NCBI GenBank assembly: GCA_028826165.1
Contig: JAPDFW010000077.1
Coordinates: forward strand, 186,001-250,000
Length of the DNA stretch: 64,000 nt
Reading direction: 5' to 3'
Source of the DNA: Anaeramoeba ignava
Taxonomy: Eukaryota; Metamonada; Anaeramoebidae
Part shown: positions 22,629-34,273 of the stretch, piece by piece
How the letters are laid out: every line of letters begins with the position of its first letter
Numbering within the stretch: the first letter of the stretch is position 1
The notes under the pieces: model-generated
Databases searched by the model: none
Seen by the model: the letters and a program-made list of their open reading frames with translations, nothing else
What the model was told of the DNA's origin: nothing
Program-made: the position numbers and the translations under genes

Positions 22629-23849
22629 TTAAACTCTTAAAATTTGAGTTTTATTTGCAAATGAAATTGCAATCCAATCATTTCTAGCAGAAGACCATTG
22701 AAGATTATTAATTTCTCTTTCGGCTGTATAACCAAGAACTGGTTCTTCTATTGGGTTTGGAACTTTAGAAAGATCCCAAATTAATGCTTGTCGATCTTCT
22801 CCAGAAGTACAAATATGACAAGAAGAATGAGGAGCCCAAGCAATACTATTAATACTTGCATTATGACCTTCAAGTTCTGTAACTGGAATAGAAGGAATTC
22901 TATTTAAAATTAAAACATTAAAATTAAAATGTTAAAATTAAAATATTAAATGTTAAAAGGAAATGAACCTAATATCAAGAATAACAACTTTCTCGCTTTC
23001 CATTAAAACAACACCAAGATAATTAGAATCTAATTTATTCCATGCTAATCGAAGTAAAGGAATTAAACCAGGACTTTCATAAATGATAATTGAATGCTCT
23101 AAATTTCGTAAATCAAATAAACGAACTGATCCATCTGCACTTACAGAACCAAATGTATTTGTTGTTTTTGTAAAAGCTATATCATAAACTTCTTTATCGT
23201 GAGCAATAATTTGCGTTGTTGTTGTTTGAGCTTCAATATCCCAAATTATACAAGTTGTATCAATAGATGAAGTTCCAATAATTCTTGGATCAACTTCATT
23301 CCAATCAAAAGAAGTAAGAGGAGCGCAATATTCTGAATTTTTATTCTAATTTGGATTTAAATATTTAAATATTTATTTATTTATTTAAATATAATTTACA
23401 CTTCGAAGTAAAGCAGTAAGTTGGACATCATCATCTTTATTTTCCCAAATACGAAGATAATCAGCAGTAGTAGCAAGTAAATCAGGAGCATTTAGAGATT
23501 TATCAGTAGACCAACTGATTTTTGTTGCGGGATAAGGATGGTCGAATGAACAAACTTCAAATAATTCATCGACTTCCTCATCGAGTTGAACAATCTGTAC
23601 TTTATTTTTGTATTTTTCAATAAATGAACCAACAGCAAATCGGAAAGGATTTTCGGGTCGCAATGCCCAACTTAATGAAAATGTGTTCCAATTAGATTCA
23701 AAAGTATATACATCTTTTTTTGGACATAATGATATTCTTCCGCTTTCATCGTCTTGTGTTGGACTATCTGTAAGAAATGCGTGTGTTTCATCTTCTGTTT
23801 GGTGTTCAGTTTCACTAAAAGAATTTTTTTCTAAACTATTATCACTCAT
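22629..23849 (-). CDS. DCAF7: DCAF7/WDR68 (HAN11) WD40 protein
   Basis: Three exons, 23849-23400, 23345-22969 and 22899-22629, with introns of 54 and 69 bp, give 365 residues (human 342). Highly conserved blocks are present: [105 protein letters not shown], and the end EINNLQW...WIAI...ILRV. The first 45 residues are acidic and extra. DCAF7 is a scaffold for DYRK and HIPK kinases and a CRL4 receptor; plant orthologues act with MYB/bHLH factors. The start follows a (TTTTTCA)n leader. The BTB gene upstream ends only 75 bp away on the same strand. Confidence 0.96.
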
Positions 23850-23924
23850 ACAAAATGAAAAAGAAGGAAAAATGAAAAATGAAAAATGAAAAATGAAAAA
23901 AAAATTTATTAAAATGAATTTAAT

Positions 23925-26900
23925 TTAATCTAAGAAATTTCTGCAAAAAGCAGCAAGGAAATGAGCTTGGTGATATTGAGAAAAAGAAAAAATATCATTA
24001 ACATTTTCGAAATCAACAAAATCACATAAATAAGATTCAAGACGAATACGCAACAAATCAAGCATAATTTCATTGGAAACAGCAAGTAACTCCAAAGCCT
24101 TTTCCAAAGATAAAGAAGTTAGAGGATCATGACCATAAAGGAAATGGAGAACAAATTGGATCATTTCAAGAGATTGGGCCTTTATTTCGAGTTTTGGTGA
24201 GCTCTGTCCAGAAAGATCATGAAAGGTCATCATTCCTTGGAAATAGTCTGATCCAAAATAAAGAATTGATTCATGAGTGGGAATTGTTGTTCCGTCAACA
24301 ATAAGAGTGTAAGTGGGATAAAGTGCGGAATTAATTTCCATTTTTTCTGCTTCAGATGAAAAGCGAAGTATATTTGGAGGGATAATTTCAAGCGGAAGAA
24401 GAAACTTGGAGATGAGTTCTTGGATTGTTTCTTTTGCTTCAAGTGGGAATTTTTTAGGAACTCTTGAATATAGAGTGTGAAAAAGTAAATTGAGAATATC
24501 TTTTGTTGTGGGAAATTCAAGTTTTGTTGCATTTGGATTATCTTGGAAATAATGCTTGAAAAAGGGAGAGTAAGAAGCTAAGATGAAGCGGTGAGTATAA
24601 ATTAGGGATCCATCAACAGAAGAAATGATGAAATCGGAAAATTTTTGTGAATCAAGTGAAAGTGATAATCGAAAGTAGGGAGTTGATTGCAGTTTTCGTG
24701 TTCTTTTTTCGGCATATTTTCTCACATGAGAAGGAAATAAAGAGGATGAGGAAATGAAGAATAAAATCTCTTTACAGAGCCTGCTATATTCTGTTTTTGG
24801 ATCAATGAGAGAAAGATGATAGATATTTTTTATTAATCCAATTTGCAAATGAGAAACATTATTTTTCATTCTCAAGATGATTCTTTTCAAAAATAAGAGA
24901 AGTGCTTCTTGGGTAAGAAAAGCGGGGTTTGAAGAAAGTAAGTTTGTGATTATTGTTGCTGATGAAAGAGATTGAGTGAATGGGCAATCGAAAATGAATG
25001 AGGACGATTTCCGAAATTTGGAGGATGATTTTGATTCAAAGTATGTTTGGTGAAGTTTTGGTTTAATAATGTGTTGAGGATCTTTCATGAAGGGAAGTTT
25101 TTTGAGTGTTGTGGAAGAAAGATTCTCTGCCCAATCTTGTTGAAACTTAAGAGGTGAAGGCTTTTCGATGATTTCTTTTTCGATTAAATCAGGTTGGGAA
25201 GATTGTAGTGAAGAAATATTGGAGTTATTATTGGTTGTGTCGTTCTGGAGAACAAGTTCAAAGATATCAGATTCTTGAGAAGAGTGATAATATCCTTTTA
25301 TTGATATGGTATTCCCATCCCCAATTCCGATTTCTCCTTGATAGATATTAGGAACAACAATATATGCTCCTTGAATCATTTGATATTCAACAATAACAAC
25401 TTCATTTTTATCAGGATTAAAAGATCCATAACAAAGAACGCGTGAGTAATTCAGACTTGGCCAAAAAAGTACGCCATCAAAATTGAGTTCTTCGCAATTA
25501 TCCAAAGCTAGAATCATTGGATATGGCTGGAAATTTTCCTGTTTACAGATCCCAACAAAAATACTTCCTTTCTTAATTCTTTTCCATAAAAATTCTTTTG
25601 ATTGATTTTTCTGTTCTTCTTTTTTGACATTTTTTTCAGTTAAAATTTGAAGAATTTGATCCTTTTCTAAGATTTCTGTTTTCTCCTTTTCATCAATACT
25701 ATAAATAAAGTCCATAACTTGGTTTACAGAAAAAAATTGTAAAGCTTGTTCTCCATAAAGAGTGCATTTCTCGGGATTAATTTTTTGAGAAGAAAGTCTT
25801 GAAAGTTGGAGTAGAAAATTCGATTCTGGAAAACAAGAATTGATTTTTTTTATAACTGTCAAGTTTTTTGGATCAAAAATTTGGGAATTTGAGAATACCA
25901 CATTGGGAACCAAGGATAATTCTGTGAGAGCCCATGACGAAATGGATCTTTGGAATTGATGCCTATCGACAGAAAGTAAATGAATGAGTCTAATTGTTTG
26001 TTTGATAAAATCTTGTGTGATTTTGTTTTTTTCAATTGATCCGAAATGTGGATTTTTGAAAAGTTCAATAGCAACAGCGAAAAAAGTTTCTTCTGGGATA
26101 TCGAAATCATTTGCCATTTCAGAGAGTCTTTTCACGCAATCTAAGTTGATGATTTCTTGGGGTTTATGAAGAATAAATTGGTGGATCAAATTGAATTGAT
26201 GTTTTTGTGAAGTGGGAGATGGAAATTGGTAATTAGCAAGACAAAGCGGGATTGGTAAATGATCAATGATATAATCTTGGGAATCAGGATCAGAAACTAA
26301 ATTTGATAAAAATTCAATGATAAAAACTTGTATTTCTTGAAACAATAAATGTTGCAATTTTGAGATTAAAATGTCGATCAATTTTTTATTTGCAACAATT
26401 TGAGGAATAACTTTATAGTTAACCGATAATGAGCAAAGAATAAGAGAAATGGTATAATTAAGTCGAAAATCTTCGTTCTTTTCATTTGAAAAAATCTCTA
26501 CAATTTTATCAAGAATGCCAAGTTTAACAATTGAATTTTGGGTTGTCCCAATTTCTGATAAATATCCAAAAACATTTAAAATATCCATAAATTCTTCTTT
26601 ATTTCCTTTTGTATTTATTGATTGAATGAATAATTTCGGACCATCACTTTCTTGAAAATAGTTTGCTAGTTCAACAGTTGATTCGTTTTCATGTGCGAAC
26701 ATTGTCATAAAAATACCTGATAATGAATTAATCCAATAATATGATGCATATCCTTTTATTTTCGTTAATTCCTTTAATGTTTGAACAAATTTCTGCCAAA
26801 ATCCTTGTTTGCAAATTTTTGTAAATTCAGCATCTTTTAAAATTAAAATTCATTTTTAAAATTAAAATTCATTTTTAAAATTAAAATTCATTTTTAAAAT

Positions 26901-27048
26901 TAAAATTCATTTATAAAATTAAAATTAATATTAAAATACCTGATAATTCCTCTAATAAGGAATTTAAATCTGTTAATTCTTCAAAAAAATTAGAAAAATC
27001 ATCTTTATTTTTTTGCCAAATTTGAAAAAGATCAAATCTAGGATCCAT
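23925..27048 (-). CDS. ARM-like protein with two C-terminal BTB domains
   Basis: Two exons, 27048-26940 and 26833-23925, with a 106-bp intron (GTATTT...AAG), give 1,005 residues. The inferred first exon begins MDPRFDLFQIW, and the join fuses codon GAT in frame. Residues about 100-330 are helical with ARM/HEAT-like character. A middle part (about 450-580) contains predicted strands. Residues about 765-850 form a BTB domain (FSDFIISSVDGSLIYTHRFILA) and about 876-970 a second one (TLIVDGTTIPTHESILYFGSDYF). BTB proteins commonly act as Cullin-3 substrate adaptors; ARM plus BTB combinations are known in plants and amoebae. I cannot name a specific orthologue. A (TTTTTCA)n leader of five units precedes the start, and the alpha-actinin gene upstream ends 69 bp away. 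Confidence 0.85.
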
Positions 27049-27117
27049 TTTAATTTTGAAAAAAATGAAAAATGAAAAATGAAAAATGAAAAATGAAAAA
27101 AAAAATTTATTTTGAAT

Positions 27118-30100
27118 TTAATTGGAAAATAAACTTTGAATCCATTTAATATAATTATAATCATTTTCTTCTTTAGGGAGATGATTTCTCAAGAAATCGG
27201 CATCTTTCTTTGAGAAAAAAAGATTAATTTCATTATCAGTGATTAAACCTTTCAATTTATTTTGAGATAAAAACCAAAATAAACGGAGAATTTGATATTT
27301 AGATTCAGTTTGAAAAGAAAACGAATCAACAAGTTGTGCAAAATTTTCAAATTCAAAAACACCTGAATAAGATTGATCGAGACGATCAATAAAGGATTTC
27401 ATGATATTTAGCATTGAACCGCCATCCAAACTTTTCAAACACTTTGCAAATGAAAATTTATCCAAAACTCCTTTTGAACCAGAATAGTAGTCATATAAAT
27501 CTCTTCTTCCTTTAATTTTCCTCTCGTCAAAATTGCGAATTTTTGATTCCAAAATGGCATTTGTGAGAATTTCCTTTTGTTTTGATGAATAATTAAGTAG
27601 TTGCTCATAAACTTGATTGAGTTCTTGAGCAATAAATGAGTTGTAAGGATTATTCACGATATTTTGGTTTCTCAAATAAACTTCCAAATAAATCAAGTCG
27701 TTAATTTGCTTTTTATTTTCATTCAAACTTGAATTGATTGCTTTAATTTCATCCAATTTTTCTTCAAATTCGCCCGAAATTTCTGATAATAATTTTTTTG
27801 TTTTTTGCAAATATTGATTGAAAGCATCTGCTTTGCGCATAAAATCCATGCGTTTTGTTTCCAGATATTCCTGCTGTTTGCTATCAATGTGGATTTCTTT
27901 TGGGAATAATTGCATTTTGGAATAAAATAATCCTTCTCGATGATTTTCTTCAAATAAAAGAATGTTCCATTTTTCTTTCACTTTTTGCACACTTTTTCCT
28001 TTTGGAATAAATTTAGGCTGTTTATTGCATTTCAGCCTCCTTTCAATCAAGCGGTAAAGAATTTGCAACGTTTTCATCTCATTCAATATGTTTTGTTTTT
28101 CTTCTTTTTTATATCTCACGAATTCCAAAAAGGATTTCAACGCTTCTTCTTTTGAATTTCCAAAGCCTTTGCTTTTTAATTCTTGAGTTTTATTGGCGAT
28201 CCAGTTGAGAATATTTTGTGCTAATTGTTCATATTTGATTTTAAGTTTGGAAGTTGTTTTTATAAACTGAATAAAATACGGAATTTTTTTCTTTGCTTTT
28301 TCTTGTTTTGCTTCGACATTAAAATGGTGAAAAATTTCTGTTAAATAAATCATAATAGATTTTGGATCAGGATTTTTAATCATCAAATCATCACTTTCCA
28401 AAAGTTGTTCAATTCCAATTTTTTTAGCAGCTTGGAATGCAATTTCCAAATTTTCCTTTATATTTTTAGGATCCAATGAGTCGAAATCAATTGAAGATGG
28501 ACTATAACGATGAATAATAGCTGCAAATGCTAATCCATCTTTCCAACTTGTTGTGAAATCGTGGACATCCACGTTTGCATATCCTTGTGTTTGTTTTCCA
28601 CACCATAAAAGGAGTATATCCTGTTTGGGTGTAAAATCTTCTTCTATTATTTCCTCGATTGAAAATTGGAATATAATTGATAATATTATTTCTGTTGTTA
28701 TTTGTATGTTTTTGTCTACAATATCTTCTGCTCCGACATTTATAAATTTGATTTTTTTGATTTTTTCGATTTTTTCGATTGCAATTTTTAAGTTATCAAT
28801 TTTTTGATTTCTTGTTTGAGGATTTTTATTATATTTTTGGATTCTTTTTTTTTATCAAAATGAATAAAAATATAAATTTATATTTATAAGTAAATTTTTT
28901 CAGAATTGATTTGAAAATTTATAAGTAAATTTTTTCAGAATTGATTTGGAAATTTAAAAGCAAATTTTTTCAGAATTGATTTGAAAATTTAAAAGCAAAT
29001 TTTTTCAGAATTGATTTGAAAATTTAAAAGTAAATTTTTTCAGAATTGATTTGGAAATTTATAAGTAAATTTTTTCAGAATTGATTTGAAAATTTGTAAG
29101 TAAATTTGTAAGTAAATTTGTAAGTAAATTTGTAAGTAAATTTGTAAATAAATTTAAAAGTAAATTTAAAAGTAAATTTGTAAGTAAATTTTTTCAGAAT
29201 TGATTTGAAAATTTGTAAGTAAATTTATAAGTAAATTTATAAGTAAATTTATAAGTAATTTTGTAAGTAAATTTGTAAGTAAATTTGTAAATAAATTTAT
29301 AAGTAAATTTATAAATAAATTTATAAGTAAATTTGTAAGTAAATTTGTAAATAAATTTGTAAGTAAATTTATAAGTAAATTTATAAATAAATTTGTAAAA
29401 TAAATTTATAAGAAGTAAATTTGTAAATAAATTTATAAATAAAGAAATAAATTTATGAAATAAATTTATAAATAAATTTATAAATAAATTTATAAATAAA
29501 TTTATAAATAATTTTTATAAATAAAAATTTTTATAAAATATAAATTTATAAATAATAAATTTATAAATAAATTTGTAAGTAAATTTGTAAATAAATTTGT
29601 ATAAGTATAAATTTGTAAATAAATTTATAAATAAATTTGTAAATAAAATTTATAAATAAATTTATAAATAAATTTATAAATAAATTTATAAAATAAATTT
29701 ATAAATAAATTTATGAAATAAATTTATAAAATAAATTTGTAAGTAAATTTGTAAAAATAAAATTTGTAAAAATAAATTTATAAATTTATAAATAAATTTA
29801 TAAATAAATTTATAAAGTAAATTTGTAAGTAAATTTTTAAATAAATTTATAAGGTAAATTTGTAAATAGAATTTGTAAATAAATTTTAAATAAATAAGAG
29901 CAAATTTGTAAAATAAATTTGTAAAATAAATTTATAAATAAATTTGTAAAAGTAAATTTATAAAGTAAATTTATAAGTAAATTTATAAATTAAATTTGTA
30001 AAATAAATTTATAAGTAAATTTATAAGTAAATTTATAAATAAATTTATAAATTGTAAAAAGTAAATTTATAAAAGTAAATTTAAAAATAAATTTATAAAG

Positions 30101-30859
30101 CAAATTTATAAGTAAATTTATAAAGTAAAATTTATAAATAAATTTATAAGTAAATTTATAAGTAAATTTATAAATAAATTTATAAATAAATTTATAAAAT
30201 AAAATTTATAAAATAAATTTATAAGTAAATTTATAAGTAAATTTATGAGAGTAAATTTGTAAAATAAATTTGTAAAGTAAATTTATAAGTAAATTTGTAG
30301 AAATAAATTTATGAAGTAAATTTATAAGTAAATTTATAAGTAAATTTATAAGTAAATTTATAAGTAAATTTATAAGTAAATTTATAAAGTAAATTTATAA
30401 ATAAATTTATAAGTAAATTTATAAGTAAATTTATAAATAAATTTATAAATAAATTTATAAGTAAATTTATAAATAAATTTATAAATAAATTTGTAAGTAA
30501 ATTTGTAAGTAAATTTATAAATAAATTTAAAAGTAAATTTGTAAATAAATTTGTAAATAAATTTGTAAATAAATTTATAAGTAAATTTGTAAGTAAATTT
30601 GAAGGAATGAATGATTTACGGTTCACAAGTTATATCTTCAACTAATTTAATAAATTTTAATCCATCTTCAAGTTCTTCTAAATCTGTAATTGATTCTCCT
30701 GTTTTTTTTAAATATTTATTTACCCATCTTAAACAAACCTTAATTGAAAATTTTTATTATTTATTTTTATTATTTTTATTTATTATTATTATTTTTTACT
30801 TGTTTTTGAGTTTTAAAAGAATCAGTTGAAATTTCATCTAAAATTGTTTTTTTTATCAT
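27118..30859 (-). CDS. Short alpha-actinin-like actin cross-linker
   Basis: Three exons, 30859-30800, 30738-30620 and 28843-27118, give 634 residues. Two calponin-homology domains form the actin-binding head (RWVNKYLKKTGESITDLEEL; LWCGKQTQGYANVDVHDFTTSW and LAFAAIIHRYSP). Then come helical, spectrin-like segments with room for about two repeats, and a C-terminal EF-hand-like region. The EF loops look degenerate (YYSGSKGVLDKFSF; DRLDQSYSGVFEFENF), so calcium binding is doubtful. The C-terminal TESKYQILRLFWF ... NYIKWI block matches the terminal EFhand_Ca_insen region. It is a paralogue of the giant gene at 34274-44265, with introns at equivalent places. Intron 2 here is 1,776 bp of repeat, against 115 bp in the paralogue. 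It is divergent from the Bin3 gene (103 bp between ATGs). Confidence 0.9.
28844..30619 (-). repeat. Intron 2 of the short alpha-actinin gene, 12-bp satellite
   Basis: About 1.78 kb of AAATTTATAAGT / AAATTTGTAAAT units, with a 28845-29200 sub-block whose longer unit contains TTTTTTCAGAATTGATTTG. On the transcribed strand the few G residues stand in CTGA or TGC. I see no internal GT or AG between the splice sites. Confidence 0.9.
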
Positions 30860-30962
30860 TTAATTATTTAATTATTTTTTATTTGGAAAAAAAAAATGAA
30901 AAACAAATTTTTCATTTTTTTTTCATTTTTTTTCATTTTTTTTCATTTTTTTTCATTTTAAA
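30860..30962. promoter_or_regulatory. 103-bp bidirectional promoter
   Basis: Lies between the start codons of the alpha-actinin-like gene (minus) and the Bin3 gene (plus). The Bin3 side carries five consecutive TTTTTTTTCA units ending just before its ATG, the commonest upstream pattern in this window. Confidence 0.5.
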
Positions 30963-32268
30963 ATGAATCAAGAAAATCAACAAAATCAAAGAAATAAAAG
31001 AAATAAAAGAAAAGATCAAAAACCAAGAATTCAAAAAAATCAAAAACAACAACCAAAAAAATTTAAAACAAAAACAAAAAAAAATCAAAATAAAAAAAAT
31101 GAATTTATTTTCGGAAATTATTCAAGATATTATGGATATCGTTTAGTAAATCAAGAAAAGGATCCAAGAATCAATATTTTACCATCAAAATTATTTGAAG
31201 GGAAAAATTGTTTAGATATTGGTTGTAATTCTGGATTTCTTACATTAAAAATTGGTAATTAAAATTAAAACTAAAAAGGAAAAAAATTTAAATTGAGAAA
31301 AAAAAATAAAAAAAATAAAAAAAATACAAAAATTAACAATTATAATTAATAATTCTTTATTTGAAATAATAGCTTATAATTATAATGTGAAATCAATGGT
31401 TGGAATAGATATTGATAATTCTTTAATAAATAAAGCCAAAATTCGGAACAGAAAAAAAAAGGAAAAAATTAAAAATAAATTCATTCAAGAAAAAATCAAA
31501 GAAAAATTAAAAACTGAATATGGATTTACAAAAGTTCCATTATCTTTTTTAGTTAATAAAGATTTAATTGAAATGATTGAAGAAGATGAAAAGAAGAAAA
31601 TGATAGAAAATGAAGAAATACAAATGCCTAATATTGAATTTCGGCAAGAAAATTTTTTAGATAATTTAGAAATTAAAGAAAAATTTGAAGTTATTTTATG
31701 TTTAAGCGTTACAAAATGGATACATTTGAATTGGGGAGATTTAGGAATTAAAAAAATGTTTCGAAAAATTTATGATTCTTTGGAAGTTAATGGATTATTT
31801 ATTTTAGAACCGCAACCTTTAAAATCTTATATCAAAAGAAAAAAAATGAATTCTAAATTTGCTCATCATTTTAAGAGAATGAAACTTCCACCAGAAGAGT
31901 TTGAAACATTTTTAACTAAAGAAATGGGATTTATTTTAAAATCTAAATTAGATGTTCCTCATCCTTCTACTGGATTTTCTCGAAATATTTATATTTATGA
32001 AAAATCAAAAGAATTAAAAGAATTACAAGAATTACAACAAGAATCAAAAGAATTAAAAGAATTAAAAGAATTACAAGAAGAATTACAAGAATCAAAAGAT
32101 TCTAAAGAATTAAAAGAATTACAAGAATTACAAGAATTACAACAAGAATCAAAAGAATTAAAAGATTTAAAAGAAGAATTAAAAGATTTAAAAGAAGAAT
32201 TAAAAGATTTTAAAGATTTAAAAGAACAATTAAAAGATTTTAAAGATTTAAAAGAACAATTAAAATAA
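30963..32268 (+). CDS. Bin3/MePCE-type RNA 5'-methylphosphate capping methyltransferase
   Basis: Two exons, 30963-31254 and 31373-32268, with a 118-bp intron (GTAATT...TAG), give 395 residues. A basic Q/N/K-rich leader (1-50) precedes FGNYSRYYGYR. The SAM-binding motif is CLDIGCNSGFLTLKIG and VGIDIDNSLI. Family signatures are CLSVTKWIHLNWGD, MFRKIYDSL and LEPQPLKSYIKRKK. In animals MePCE adds a gamma-methyl cap to 7SK RNA and holds the 7SK particle that restrains CDK9; in yeast Bmc1 acts on U6 and telomerase RNA. From about residue 310 the protein becomes a charged KELKELQEL coiled-coil repeat coded by a microsatellite, then stops at 32268. A further block of the same coding repeat lies beyond the stop at 32341-32487. 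Core function is secure; the tail is lineage-specific. Confidence 0.93.
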
Positions 32269-34030
32269 TAATTAAAATAATAATTAAAATAATAATTAAA
32301 ATAATAATTAAAATGATAATTAAAATAATAATTAAAAGATTTTAAAGATTTAAAAGAACAATTACAAGAATCAAAAGATTTAAAAGAATTACAACAAGAA
32401 TTACAAGAATCAAAAGAATTAAAAGATTTAAAAGAAGAATTAAAAGATTTAAAAGAAGAATTAAAAGATTTTAAAGATTTAAAATAATATTTAAAATAAT
32501 ATTTAAAATAATATTTAAAATAATAATTAAAATAATAATTAAAATAGTATTTAAAATAATAATTAAAATAATAATTAAAATAATAATTAAAATAATATTT
32601 AAAATAATATTTAAATCAAAATTAAAATAATAATTAAAATAATAATTAAAATCAATATTTAAAATAATAATTAAAATAATAATTAAAATAATATTTAAAA
32701 TAATATTTAAAATAATATTTAAAATAATATTTAAAATAATATTTAAAATAATATTTAAAATAATATTTAAAATAATATTTAAAATAATATTTAAAATAAT
32801 ATTTAAAATAATATTTAAAATAATAATTAAAATAATAATCAAAATAATAATCAAAATTAAAATGATAATTAAAATAATATTTAAAATAATAATTAAAATA
32901 ATAATTAAAATAATATTTAAAAATAATATTTAAAATAATATTTAAATCAAAATTAAAAAAATATTTAAAATAATATTTAAAATCAATATTTAAAATAATA
33001 ATTAAAAATAATATTTAAAATAATAATCAAAATAATAATCAAAATTAAAATAATATTTAAAATCATAATTAAAAATAATATTTAAAATCATATTTAAAAT
33101 AATAATTAAAATAATAATTAAAATAATATTTAAAAATAATAATTAAAATAATAATTAAAATAATATTTAAAATAATATTTAAAATAATAATTAAAATAAT
33201 AATTAAAATAATATTTAAAATAATATTTAAAATAATAATTAAAATAATAATTAAAATAATATTTAAAATAATAATTAAAATAATAATTAAAATAATATTT
33301 AAAAGATTTAAAAGAATTACAAGAATCAAAAAGATTTAAAATAATAATTAAAAAATAATATTTAAAATAATATTTAAAATAATAATTAAAATAATATTTA
33401 AAATAATATTTAAAATAATAATTAAAAATAATAATTAAAATAATATTTAAAATAATATTTAAAATAAAAATCAAAATTAAAATAATATTTAAAATCAATA
33501 TTTAAAATAATATTTAAAATAATATTTAAAATAATATTTAAAATAATATTTAAAAATAATATTTAAAATAATAATTAAAATCAATATTTAAAATAATAAT
33601 TAAAATCAATATTAAAAATAATATTTAAAAATCAAAAATTAAAATTATATTTAAAATAATATTTAAAATAATATTTAAAATAATAATTAAAATAATAATT
33701 AAAAATAATATTTAAAATAATATTTAAAATAATAACTAAAATAATAATTAAAATAATAATTAAAATAATAATTAAAATAATATTTAAAATAATATTTAAA
33801 ATAATATTTAAAATAATAATTAAAATAATAATTAAAATAATAATTAAAATAATATTTAAAATAATATTTAAAATAATATTTAAAATAATTAAAATCAAAA
33901 TTAAAATAATAATTAAAATAATATTTAAAATAATTAAAATCAAAATTAAAATAATATTTAAAATCAATAATTAAAATAATAATTAAAATAGAATAAAATA
34001 GAATTGTTTTTGAATTGAATTTTGATTTTT
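32269..34030. repeat. Satellite AATAATATTTAA, apparently derived from the coding repeat of Bin3
   Basis: Starts right at the Bin3 stop with TAATTAAAA units, returns at 32341-32487 to an open KELQESKDLKEEL-coding stretch, then runs to about 34000 as AAAATAATATTT and AAAATAATAATT, a 12-bp unit. A further coding-like scrap is at 33301-33335. The remainder to 34273 is A-rich with AAGAAAAG runs and holds no gene. Confidence 0.88.
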
Positions 34031-34273
34031 AAATTATTTTAAAATTGTTTTCGATTTCAAAGCGTTTTTATTAAACGCAAAAAAAAGAAAAGAAAAAGAA
34101 AAGAAAAAAAAAAGAAAAGAAAAAGAAAAAGGAAATTTCAATCAAACAACAACATTAAACAAAACAAGAAGTGAAAGAAAAAGAGAAAAAAAAGTTATTT
34201 GAAAGAGAAAAGAAAAAGGAAAAGATGTTGTTGTTTTTGAAAGAAAAAAAAAAAAGAAGAAGAAGAAGGAAAA

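Noticed and set aside
32471-33967. Minus-strand ILNIILNII frames
   Set aside because: AATAATATTTAA satellite read as protein, with no unique sequence.
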